Notes: a model not told the origin generated them from the sequence alone. 10,157 bases of DNA from Rodentolepis nana (GCA_900617975.1 UZAE01002162.1:1-10157); one strand, 5' to 3'. Counted from the first letter of the stretch, positions 1 to 9,051 are shown. Numbers and translations: made by a program.

Positions 1-1450
1 TTTGCAAACAATGGACAACCACCACAGCCCCCAAATCAAGCAGAATACTCAGAGTTGGAACAGCACTCGAAATGCAGGAGAGAAGGGAAAAAATGTTAAA
101 GACCGCAACAGATACGAGATGGGGGGTGGGGGTGGGGACAGAAGAAAGGTCAGCTAAATGACAAGCCTGCTTCTGGGCAAATATGAAAGGGAGACGTATA
201 AGTAAGGTATATGTGTCACCTGAGCAAGGACGAGTCTAAGGGTGATTGAGGTGTACTTTAAAATGAAACAGGATAAGTAAAACAGGCGAATCATTTATTT
301 ATTTATATCAAGTGGCATGCATTTTAATAGTTATCATTAGCCCTTTAGTTGACTTCAGGCTTCACAGATGGGAAGGAACATCAAAGCGAAAAAGGTCGAG
401 ATGGGGGAGGGACAGAAGAGTGTTTCAAAGATGTAAAAGAGACAGACACAAAGTTGGAAAAAAGGTGAGGTGAGTACGGTTGAAGTAGTCGAATTTGACA
501 TACAGTGGGGTGATGGTAGTTTGGAGTCTGAAGTCAACTGCCGGTTAATAGACTTTTTGCCGTATGAGTATACGTTGTCCAGGGTGCACCACGTGGAGGT
601 AAGTCTATCGCACACCCCACAGGCGAATCATAGAAAAGCGATTTTGATGGTTTGCGTCATAGGGGCATGAAGGCGAAAAAAGTAGCCTATCTTTGACGTA
701 GTTGAGGTTGTCAATTAATATTCGAAAGTGCGTAAGGAGTTATTCTCCATGCGAAGTGGTACAGTTATCACAATTATCGATTTTCATCATAAATAGTCAC
801 CATCTTAGCGTATACTCATAAATGAATATAACGATAAAACTGTCATATAGTGAGACAGCTTATTCGCTAATTTAATTTTGTTAGCTAGAATATTGAATAT
901 ATAATAACTTAGTGGAATGGAAATGTCTTTTAAATTGTTACTAAGTGGAATACTAAACAAGGGGAAACCAAGCTCCCGAGGGAATTATTAAAATTCAAGG
1001 ATTAGAATGGGTGGTTGGGTTCACTACTCTTTAAATTCTTTCCTCACAAGGCTAATTTCTCAAGCTCCTTCTCCCCATTTTCGCCTCAGCTTAATCACGC
1101 CCTGTTTTGGACAATAATGGTCATAACAACAGCAGCATCAATCAGTATAAACTATGCGGCATTTAGAGTGGGATTTCTATCGGTCCCCCTTTCTACCCAA
1201 AACTTCTCTCCCTATTGTTTGCAAATTGTAGCGAGCTTTCTCAAGACACAATGAATATGTATGCATATGACAGCAAAATTGAAGTCGTTTTTTCGAGAAA
1301 GCATGTGTTTATCTGCCATTTTAAAGGATTTAAATGGTGGGGAGGGGGGTTGCTGATTAGGTGACAATGCGTTTTCAGATATTCTCCAATAGCCCATACT
1401 AGCACGTGCTGTTTGTGCTCAAAAAGTGGAGCGGTACAGGGGGTGGACAA
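1..1450. other. Upstream intergenic DNA, no supported gene
   Basis: This stretch is of mixed composition. It holds several short open frames on both strands, the longest at 355-615 (-), 470-670 (+), 1015-1254 (+) and 1241-1450 (-). They overlap each other, match no family I recognise and have no splice context that would join them. G-rich runs occur near 121-136, 402-411 and 1336-1350. I see no RNA gene or clear transposon end. Parts of old repeats may be present, since a few words recur (see findings), but none can be named. Confidence 0.5.
121..137 (+). other. G-rich tract (G6-T-G5-T-G4)
   Basis: Three long G runs separated by single T residues stand out from the AT-rich surroundings. With three-base tetrads only three G tracts are available, so the run does not meet the usual four-tract quadruplex rule. 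A two-layer or intermolecular structure remains possible. A shorter relative (G5-A-G3) lies at 403-411 within a similar flank. Confidence 0.5.
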
Positions 1451-1559
1451 ATGCCCTACGATAAATCTGGCGTCTTGACAATAGAAGTGGTAAATAACCT
1501 TGGAGTGGGCATTTTGCTACATCTGGTGGTTATGTATATAGCAATTAAGATGAGAGAAC

Positions 1560-2940
1560 TAATATGCCTTGTTGATGGTTAAATATTTTTGTATATGTGA
1601 TTATCTAATTCTAGAACTGGGATTAACAATTTTAAGAAGATGCAAGGACATTTTTAAGAAAATGTTAAATTTTATAAAAGACTTAGATTTAAAAAATTAC
1701 ATTTTAATCAGTTTTCTGTCCGCAAACATATGCATAAGAATGTAACTTATTAATGTTAAACTAAATAAGGAATTTATTTTAAGATTTGAAGAACCGAATT
1801 GGCATGAATTACTATTATTCTGCTAAAAATTAAATAGGTCAGTATATGAGCTGATTGACAAATATTAATGCACAAATAGTTGCGTAGATTTGCCTTTCTA
1901 TGCATTTGAAATCGTTAGTATTTCACCAACCGACACTGATATCACTACTATTATTTTCTGGATCAGTTCATTTACAATATGGTGGATATTTTTTTTCAAA
2001 AATAAAAGAAGAATATATATAAATGAAACATAATTTAAAATTCAACAATTCTATAAATAAATTTGATTATTCGGATGAATCTCTCAGTGTTTCTAGAGCT
2101 GCACCTAACCATAATGGGAATTATAAATATTAGTTTGGCAAAAGGTTATCTACCTATTCTGAAAATGAATAAAATCTACTGTGTGAAATCAATTTCATTA
2201 TTAAATTCAGTATTTCTTATTCAAATTCACTGAGGCATTAAATGCAAAAAATATAAACAATCTCTATTAAAAAGGACCCGCCACAAAATCCTAAACAATT
2301 TCTCTTTATCAAAAGTATAATCTTTTGCACTCTAATTAATTGAATTCTGAAGTTTTCATAGCCCATTAAGGGTAATATTAGTTTGCTATAATGTGATGGG
2401 CATTGACGACTCCACAAATATATGGAGATTACTTAAATAGATTGCACAATCTTTGAGGTATGAGAAACAAATGTTAAATTTTATCATTTAAATAGCTTGA
2501 GTCTGGGTCTAGTGATTTAGATTTAAATGGATTTCAAAAATATCGGGAATAAACGACTCTGCTTTGCATATATTCTAGGTATTTTATAAATAACTGACTG
2601 CGTCAACTAATATTGAAATTCGAGAGTTAAAAATCGTTTGTAAAGCACGTAGACAAAGTTCCAATTTCAGTTCATAAATATTCGGAAACAATTGAAAACG
2701 ACCATAAAATTAAAAAGATCATATATAAATTCCATATCTGTTTTCAACGTTTTATTTAAATATGTTGAATTTGAATGAATTGGATATATGCAATTTATTA
2801 AATCGCGCGGAATTTGGGTTTTGTTCTCTGGGGAACTATTTTTGGGTCTTGATTTAGTTGTAAGTTGGGAATGTTCCCATAAAAGGTTATTTACTTTTTT
2901 AAATGTAAATTTTTACTAATATATTGTACGCATTTTGTTT
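1560..2940. other. Very AT-rich intergenic DNA, nothing gene-like
   Basis: The stretch is dominated by A and T runs and has no open frame of 60 codons or more on either strand. I found no tRNA boxes, no spliced-leader RNA, no transposon ends and no clear tandem repeat. It may contain the distal promoter of the downstream gene, but no element can be singled out. Confidence 0.55.
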
Positions 2941-3010
2941 GCTATCGCCCTATGTGACTCAAAGTTGCCCCGAATGGGGTGGTTGTCGGTTTTGCAATTT
3001 ATTTTAATCA

Positions 3011-3037
3011 TTATTTCCTTTTAGAATATTCTTCTAG
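3011..3037 (+). promoter_or_regulatory. Two tandem 3' splice acceptors just before the start codon
   Basis: A pyrimidine-rich run ends in TTTTAG (AG at 3023-3024). A second acceptor, CTTCTAG (AG at 3036-3037), directly abuts the ATG at 3038. They could end a 5'-UTR intron; a donor-like GTAAGT lies at 2860-2865. They could also be trans-splicing acceptors for a spliced leader, as used by many flatworm genes. The TAG of the second acceptor is also an in-frame stop directly upstream of the ATG, so unspliced reading cannot extend the protein. If the second acceptor is used by a coding upstream exon, the true N-terminus lies further 5'. Confidence 0.45.
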
Positions 3038-6000
3038 ATGCCACGTGCTCGACGTGTTAGCTTAGTTCCAACCACTCCAGGTGGTATTCATCTTAGAACA
3101 GCTGATCTTTCTGCCGATGAAATAGTTATCGATGACGAAGTCGTAATCAAATCTTCCTTTTTTCGTGGAGAATCAACTGAAGTGTCAGGAACAAAAAAAT
3201 CGCCCAAACGAACTCCGAAGTAAGCCTTTTATGCTTATTATCCTTGTCTTAAGATACGTCGTTCGAAAGTCCTCGGATTTGAAGAAAATTAAAAACATTG
3301 ATGATCGAATTGAAGCCATTTTGGCTAGTCCAATGATTGAAAACCGTAGGAAGTCCCTTGGACATTCTAAGTCTCTCGATACTACTGGTAAGAAGTTTCC
3401 CTTATTTAATTCTTTTTTGTATAGAAGACGAACGCACTCCACTTCGAGTGCCATCATCACACGACTTACAGGCAGTCAGTAGTCGACGTTTGTCTGCTAT
3501 TGTTATGTCAAAATTTGCATCGTATTTGCATTCAGCTTCATTCACGGAGGGTGAAAATAGGTACCTGTGTCCGACAAAGTTGAATCGTCGCAAAACTACC
3601 GGAAATTTTGCTACACCTCGCACATCCGCATTGAGGTGCGCTTATTGTTGCTGTAGATTTACGTTTGATTTTTGTAGTTTTGGAACACCCCTGCGTAAGA
3701 ATACGCCAGTCACACCTGACTCTAAAGACCTGAGCCGGAAATTTGCAGATTTAGACGCCGTTGAAGATACCGAAAACCAGCCGCCACCACCAAAAGAAAC
3801 GCCTACTCAGGAACCAATTTCATCGTCTTCACAGCCGCAAATGACCAATGAAAATCTTTCAACGACAACAGTGGAGAATGAGCCAAGATCTGTCGGTGAA
3901 TTCCGTGTTCTAGTCAATATGGAGATTTCTCGACTATCGTCACTGAAAGCTGCTTGGGAGGATGTTATGGAGGAAGAAGGATCAAATATTCCTGAAACAG
4001 GTGTGTTTGTATCACGTATACTCATGGTGTTATGTCAGCTTTTATGCTTGCCATGTCGAGTGTCATGTTCGATAGCCATTAATTTGTCCGAAGTGTTCGG
4101 ATTAGTTACACTAAGCGATCGCGAAATATGCTGAATTTCTTTGTTAAAATCTATATGAGGTCCGACAAGATCATCCAATTAACTGAATTACCACACAATG
4201 TTGATTTTGAAGTGGAAATTTATGGGTTACTTCAGAGTTAGTTACATTCACTTGTATGACTCATGCATCAGGTATTCAACTGTTCCGTTTTTCATGCCCA
4301 TCAAGTTCATTGTAGAGCCTCAGAATTTAAGCTATTATTTTCTAAAATTAATAAAAGATTATTACTCATTTCGATCGAGTAACGATCATTTAAAAGCATG
4401 GCTGGAAATACCAATACTTTTTTAAATGTGAAGATATCAGCAGTTAGTTGCCATGAGCGTTGATTTGGTATTAGTAGTTGTTTCTGTTTATTTTTACTCG
4501 TCTTTAGCCATCACGCATATCCGAGCTGCAGTCGGAAAATGTGGATTATTGATCAAGAATAGGCTACAAAACTTCTTCGGTCTCATCGATTACACAGAAG
4601 AATCTCTTCGCAAACAGGAACAAGGAGATATTAACGAGTTGACATCCCATCAGCGTTCTAACATCAACGACCTTTTGGGAATGTGGACTAACATTGCTCG
4701 CCAAATTAGCGACATTGACAAGTCATTCGATCGTTTGCGCAGATGGCGCGATGTAAGCAAGTGGGCTTACACTTCTCCACCAGCTACTCCCGCTCCACCT
4801 AATCAGCAACAACAGAAGCAAGGGTCTAAGTCTCGTCTCCCTAGACCAGCTTGGAAGCCTAAGGGAACTCTCAAGGTTTGTCCAGAAAACTCGTGCCTCT
4901 CATAGGTGTTATTTGGATTTGAGCTTTTCTTTTCTTCACTTAGCGTCTGGTTCCAACCGCTTCTAATACTGCTGGAGCAAGACTCCGTTCTCCTAAAATT
5001 GCCAAGCGGTCAAACTTGGCCCATATCAAGGCTCAGATGCTGGCTAAGAAGAGGGCTTTGGAAGGAGGTGAAAGTACAGAGATCGTCATATTTGGTGGCG
5101 ATAAGAAAGAAGGTGGGTAGACAACCTTAAATGTGAGCATAAAGTGTGACCTTATATTCAATTTTGTATTTGTAGGGTTGTGTACTCCTGTTTCTCGAGG
5201 TAGACAATCTACACTTGTCAGTTTGGAAAAGAGCGTTCCTGGATCGGAAGGCATCCAGTTAATAGAGACTTTACAGCCTGAAAAAAATGTTAATTTATCG
5301 CCCCCTATTCATGAGAGCTCGCGCCGCCAAATTGATATTAATTCAGAGGGACATGCACCTAAAGCGAATGAGAGACTTACCGTTCATGAAGTTTCCATTG
5401 GCGGGGAATGTGATATGATTGAAGAAAGTTTTGAAATACAACCTCGCAGATCGCGGGGAAGACCACGTAAGTCAACAAATTTGGGGATTTCTACAATTGA
5501 CTCTGAACTACCAAACGAAGATGGTAATTTGCCGTCTCCTAAAAGTGTATCAACAAGGGCAAATAAGTCCGTTAGGACCTCGAAGCGCTCCGTGATGCTT
5601 GGAGAAGATGGTTCTGATTTATTCACAAATAGTAGAGATGTTCCACCTCTTTTTGTCGAACACGACTCAGCATCAGAAAAAACGTTTGACTCCCCAAAAC
5701 CACATGGAAGATCAAGGGTTGAAGAACGTGTTAGTTTTCAGTCACCGGAGCGTGAGAGTCTCGGGAAGTCTGTTGTTACCTCGAAATCTTCCATGGCCCA
5801 AAATCAGTTTAAGCAAATAGGCGGATTGCAGAGTCCAGAACGTGAAACACAGAATATTCAGAATGGTGTTCCTGAAGAAAGTACTGGAAATTTGCTATCA
5901 CCAAAATCACGTGGAAGACCGCGAAAATCATCAGCTGTATCGGTACACGAAACCGCTGAAGTAGATAAAAATTTACAATCACCAACTCTTTATGACGGGT

Positions 6001-8728
6001 CTCTCAACATGACACAAGGTGAAAATGTTGAAATTCAGTCACCTAAACGCGGTAGACCAACTAAGTCTACAGTTAGGGAATCTATTCGCAAGGTTAATTC
6101 ACAATTGCTACATGAAAATAGCGAACTGGAGACACCTAAACGTGGAAGGCCACGAAAATCAGCAGTACCTCAGTCGGTAGAAATAAATGAGCATATACAA
6201 TCTGCAGGACGACCAAGCAAGTCTTTGACTGTAAAAGTTAGTGATCTTGATGCTGGCGGAGCCCCCCTTGAGCAATCATCTGTTACTAAGGACATATTTT
6301 CTCATCAAAATTCAGCTTCTAAGGTTTCTGAATTAGCTGATGAGTATCAGCAGCTTAAGTCGCCTAAACGTAGTCGATCGAAAAAATCGACTTCGGGAAG
6401 TCTTGCTGTTCCTGAGACTCCACTTCAAGTGATTGATGTTGCTATCGACGAGAATGCCGTGATCAAGCGTCGTGGACGACCCTCAAGACAATCTTCACTT
6501 TTTGTGCCCGATTCTCAATTTCCAATAGACGAAGATTTCACGACTTTGCAATCTGCAAAACGAAGTGGACGGGCAAATCAATCAGTGGTTATCAACGACT
6601 CCCTTGATAAGAATGGCATTGGGAAAACTCCCAAGAGGGGAAGACCAAGAAAGTCGGATGTTTTTGATGACTCAATTTTGGCTGTCAACCGAACACCCAA
6701 TCACAGAAGACTACGAAATTCTACGGTAGATGCGTTGGAAGTTAGTAGCACTTTTGTCACATCAGCTAAACATCGTGGAGGGCCTAGAAAATCGGCTGTT
6801 GATGATTCCTTGGCAGTGAATCGAAATTCTGTTAAACAGACTCCTAAGCGAGGAAGACCTAGTAAGTCCTTGACAATGGAGTCTACATTTCTAACTCCGA
6901 AAGAAGTTGTGGAGACGGCTTTTCCTGTGTCATCTGCCAAACCTGGAAGGCCGAGAAGATCAACAGCTGTGGCTCAGGGTACGCCTTTGACATCGATCGA
7001 ATCTACTTCACTTAAACGTGGTAGACCATTCACAATTGGTGAAGCCATGTGAGTCTTATTGTTTTGCTATTTCAGTTTTATGTTTACATGTAAGATTTAA
7101 AAACCTATTATCAGGGTTTTTCGAAAATCCGCCCAAGGCGGCTGAACGAATCATTACGTTTCATGAAACTATTTTTTGGAATGAGTGCTCTTTGCGATTA
7201 TACGAAAGTAAAATATTTCACCTTGGTAGTATGATCTGATCAACTCAAAGCTTCCTTTTTATCAATGGCTGAATTGGAAGTTTCACAAGTTCTAAAGCTC
7301 GCTTTATTGGTTTCTTTAGATGCTTCTTTTTAAGGCTTGAGATAAATTTATTCTTCTTTTTATTCAATTTGTTAATATTTTATTCTGATCTTGTGATAAT
7401 TTATCTCACTTTCATTCGTGTATTACTTAATTCCAAGATATTTAAGAGCTTTTTTCTTTAGAACTTGAATCGCCGTTTGCCTTTCAGTATGTATGAATTT
7501 AATTATAAATGTTTTTTACCCTATGAGCTCCAGAAATCTTAGTTAGTGTCCCCGTAAGTTCTAAGTGACCTGTTGAGAATTTGGCCATTAAAAGAAACTG
7601 ATTTCTTCTCGAAGGTAATTGAGACTAAGGAATCTGGTCATGATGCAATTGATGACGATGGCCTAAGTAGCCATGAACTGATCATGAGAACTATGTGTTC
7701 ATCAATATCGAGGAGTCAGTCACAGACTAGCTACACACGTGAAATAGTACTGGATTTCTGCCATGTTACGTACTGCCGTCTTTGACTCGTTATTTCAACT
7801 GCGATCGATGTGTGATTTGAAAGGGTTCAGGGTTTTCGTTAAAGATATTACTTGATATTTATCTTTACTTCGAAAATAATTTCATGGTTCTTCGGTTTAA
7901 AGTTATTTTGTTATTCGGTAATTCTTTCAAAGTATTTGGACCCACAATTGGGTTAGTTTCATGCCTATCATTGTATGAATCTCTACATCTGCAATTCATT
8001 GCTTGAGAAATTCCTTGTTCTGCGTAAAGTATTTGTATTCTGTACAATTCGTCTTATTGGCTGCCTTATTTTGTTAGATTTTATCTGCTGCTGGTTATAT
8101 GTTGAAGAGGATTTGATGCGAATATGAATTTATAAATATCTAAACCATATCTTCCGATAATTTCAGCATTTCTCCAAGTCCAGTGGGTGGAGATTTCCTC
8201 ATTCCTGATTCGTTGCCACGGAAACGCCCTCGAATGTGTAATTCCTCAATCTTGTCAACGTCACATACGTCGACTGTTGCGAACACGACGAATCCATTTT
8301 CACCGCCACCTCGACCTATCACTGGAACACCACGACCTCACATGTCCAAGTTAATGCGAACTAGAGTGGACTCCTCTCTCTCCCAATCTGTTCTTAGAAA
8401 GCAGCTGATGTTAGCTACAACTTGTGGTGGAAATAACAGTGGAAGAAGCAGTGTGGCAGCTACAGTAGAGCTATCTCAACCAAACTCTGCCAAGCGCCCC
8501 ATTGGCAGACCGAGAAAGTCTGTTCGTTTCTTAAATTCTCCTGATTCTCAGTCTTCCACCAAGCCATCTTTACCAGTTACTCCTTATGCTAGATCATCTG
8601 CTGGTAGGTTAATTAGCTGTCAAATTTGTAAAATTTAAGTATCGGTAGTAAATTTCTCATGTTTCTTTATATTAGATCCAAACCATCGTGTTTCTCAGCG
8701 TGGTCGCCGTTCCAGAAATACACCCTAA
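3038..8728 (+). CDS. DLGAP/HURP-family protein with C-terminal AT-hook array (nine exons, 1249 aa)
   Basis: Exons: 3038-3219, 3254-3387, 3425-3635, 3678-4000, 4508-4875, 4944-5112, 5176-7048, 8167-8603, 8676-8728 (stop TAA). Every junction is GT-AG and the summed 3750 bases stay in one frame. Residues 1-246 are basic, rich in Ser and Pro, and have no recognised fold. Residues 247-369 form a GKAP/HURP domain and 407-462 continue the family's conserved downstream segment. Residues 470-1083 carry AT-hook-like repeats, with further units at 1199-1205 and 1241-1247. Known HURP (DLGAP5, about 846 residues in human) and Drosophila Mars bind spindle microtubules and are mitotic substrates; DLGAP1-4 are synaptic scaffolds. 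I infer a mitotic, HURP-like role from the basic flanks, S/T-P sites and PP1-docking motifs. The hook array is unusual and suggests chromatin attachment. Exon limits are read from sequence only. Intron 3 is the least certain junction pair, and the start could move if an upstream exon exists. Confidence 0.85.
3889..4764 (+). other. GKAP/HURP domain (residues about 247-369, split by intron 4)
   Basis: The first half, in exon 4, is a helix of the form EFRVLVNMEISRLSSLKAAW, matching the helix that opens the domain in HURP and DLGAP proteins. The second half, in exon 5, reads IRAAVGKCGLLIKNRLQNFF, the family's most recognisable segment (I-R-x-A-V-G, then L-L-x-x-R/K-x-x-x-F). It is followed by GLIDYTEE, then DLLGMWTNIARQISDIDKSF and a closing tryptophan. 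The join across intron 4 (4001-4507) gives NIPET-AITHIRAAVG, colinear with the family, which supports both splice sites. The domain is a helical scaffold. It has no catalytic residues. Confidence 0.88.
4001..4507 (+). other. Intron 4 (507 bases), no gene inside
   Basis: The donor GTGTGT follows CCTGAAACAG, and the acceptor TCTTTAG precedes CCATCACG. Removal joins a split alanine codon and restores the GKAP domain without gap. A short open frame at 4198-4425 resembles nothing known, and no extra exon is needed inside the domain. Confidence 0.85.
4944..5112 (+). other. Exon 6: conserved basic helix and SIEI-like segment of DLGAP proteins (residues 407-462)
   Basis: This exon is read in a frame different from the long open frames around it and is easily missed. 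It encodes an SPK site, then NLAHIKAQMLAKKRALEGGE and STEIVIF. DLGAP and HURP proteins have a comparable order after the GKAP domain: a basic A/R-rich helix, then a short segment ending in a beta-like hydrophobic patch (of the SIEIYI type in DLGAP1-4). The exon joins exon 5 at phase 0 and exon 7 after one base of a glycine codon. Its presence argues that exons 1-5 and exon 7 belong to a single gene. Confidence 0.75.
5454..7037 (+). repeat. AT-hook-like repeat array in exon 7
   Basis: Units with a GRP core start at residues 556, 708, 754, 785, 806, 895, 950, 1021, 1052 and 1077. The best form is RGRPRKS (556, 708, 785, 950); others read RGRPTKS, RGRPSKS, AGRPSKS, RGRPSRQ, PGRPRRS and RGRPFTI. 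Worn units lie at 861 (RSRSKKS), 925 (RSGRANQ), 972 (HRRLRNS) and 996 (RGGPRKS). Between 861 and 1077 the spacing is 21-34 residues, mostly about 25. Most units are preceded by SPKR, TPKR or SAKR. AT hooks bind the minor groove of AT-rich DNA through the R-G-R-P core, so DNA or chromatin binding is inferred. An eleventh GRP unit (IGRPRKS, residues 1199-1205) is in exon 8, and RGRRSRN is near the C-terminus. A weak RGRQS precedes the array at residue 470. Confidence 0.85.
5727..5738 (+). other. PP1-docking motif RVSF (residues 647-650)
   Basis: The peptide EERVSFQSPER contains a textbook RVxF motif for binding the catalytic subunit of protein phosphatase 1. A proline-directed serine follows immediately (QSP). 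The same tetrapeptide is used by well-known mitotic PP1 partners such as Ki-67 and KNL1. Drosophila Mars, the fly HURP, has been linked to PP1, so the motif fits the family. Function here is inferred from the motif and context. Confidence 0.6.
7049..8166 (+). other. Intron 7 (1118 bases), no gene inside
   Basis: The donor GTGAGT splits an isoleucine codon (AT|C) at the end of the hook exon, and the acceptor ATTTCAG ends at 8166. The intron is T-rich and lies downstream of all the long repeats. It contains an open stretch at 7573-7785 of up to 70 codons with relatively even base composition; this has no recognised similarity and could at most be a cryptic exon. No RNA gene or transposon end was found. 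Confidence 0.85.
8516..8530 (+). other. Second possible PP1-docking motif KSVRF (residues 1204-1208)
   Basis: K-S-V-R-F fits the relaxed RVxF pattern (basic, optional residue, V/I, any, F/W). It overlaps the end of the exon 8 hook unit IGRPRKS and is followed by LNSPDSQ, which again places a proline-directed serine nearby. It is weaker than the RVSF at 5727 because the relaxed pattern occurs by chance in basic proteins. Confidence 0.4.
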
Positions 8729-8914
8729 TTGCTCAAACTTTGCTCGTCAATTTTATTGCTCATTTGCTTATATATTTTTGCCCATTTGATGTTTTTGTAA
8801 CCCTGACTAATCCATTTAATCCTTTCGCCTAGGCCGATATAACACAATATGTATGACTACACACGTGTGCTTCTTTATCTATTATATTTATCCATTCCCT
8901 TGTCGGTAAACAAA

Positions 8915-8920
8915 ATTAAA
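8915..8920 (+). terminator. Possible polyadenylation signal ATTAAA
   Basis: This is the first common variant hexamer after the TAA stop at 8726-8728, about 190 bases downstream, and a T-rich stretch with GT-containing words follows. An alternative ATTAAA lies at 9040-9045. The choice between them is a guess from sequence. Confidence 0.3.
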
Positions 8921-9051
8921 ATGTTAATATTCTATTTCGGTATATGCTATGTTTGAATTTATTGTTTGGAAACGTGCAAGGCTTCAGTTGAAAGGGGCAT
9001 TTTTAAGTGGCGGAATCTAGACTTTATATCTCTTTCTTTATTAAATTAATT

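Noticed and set aside
355..670. Overlapping open frames on both strands (355-615 on -, 470-670 on +)
   Set aside because: Neither product resembles a known family, they overlap each other, and no convincing splice partners or UTR signals lie nearby.
1212..1319. Possible minus-strand first exon starting with a good ATG context (AAAATGGCAG) at 1319
   Set aside because: The frame stops after 35 codons, no clear donor or downstream exon was found, and an E-box palindrome nearby is not evidence of a promoter.
5133..5175. Start of the long exon 7 frame at 5133 as an independent gene
   Set aside because: Bases 5133-5175 are T-rich and end in a good acceptor (TTTGTAG). Exon 6 joins 5176 in frame, and no ATG or promoter context supports a separate start.
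7573..7785. Open frame inside intron 7 as an extra exon
   Set aside because: There is no well-placed acceptor and donor pair with matching phase and no similarity to the hook array or GKAP family. Exons 7 and 8 join in frame without it.
589..8869. CACGTG E-box cores at 590, 1403, 3042 and 8862
   Set aside because: Four copies in 10 kb is close to chance for a six-base word, and two of them lie in coding or downstream DNA.
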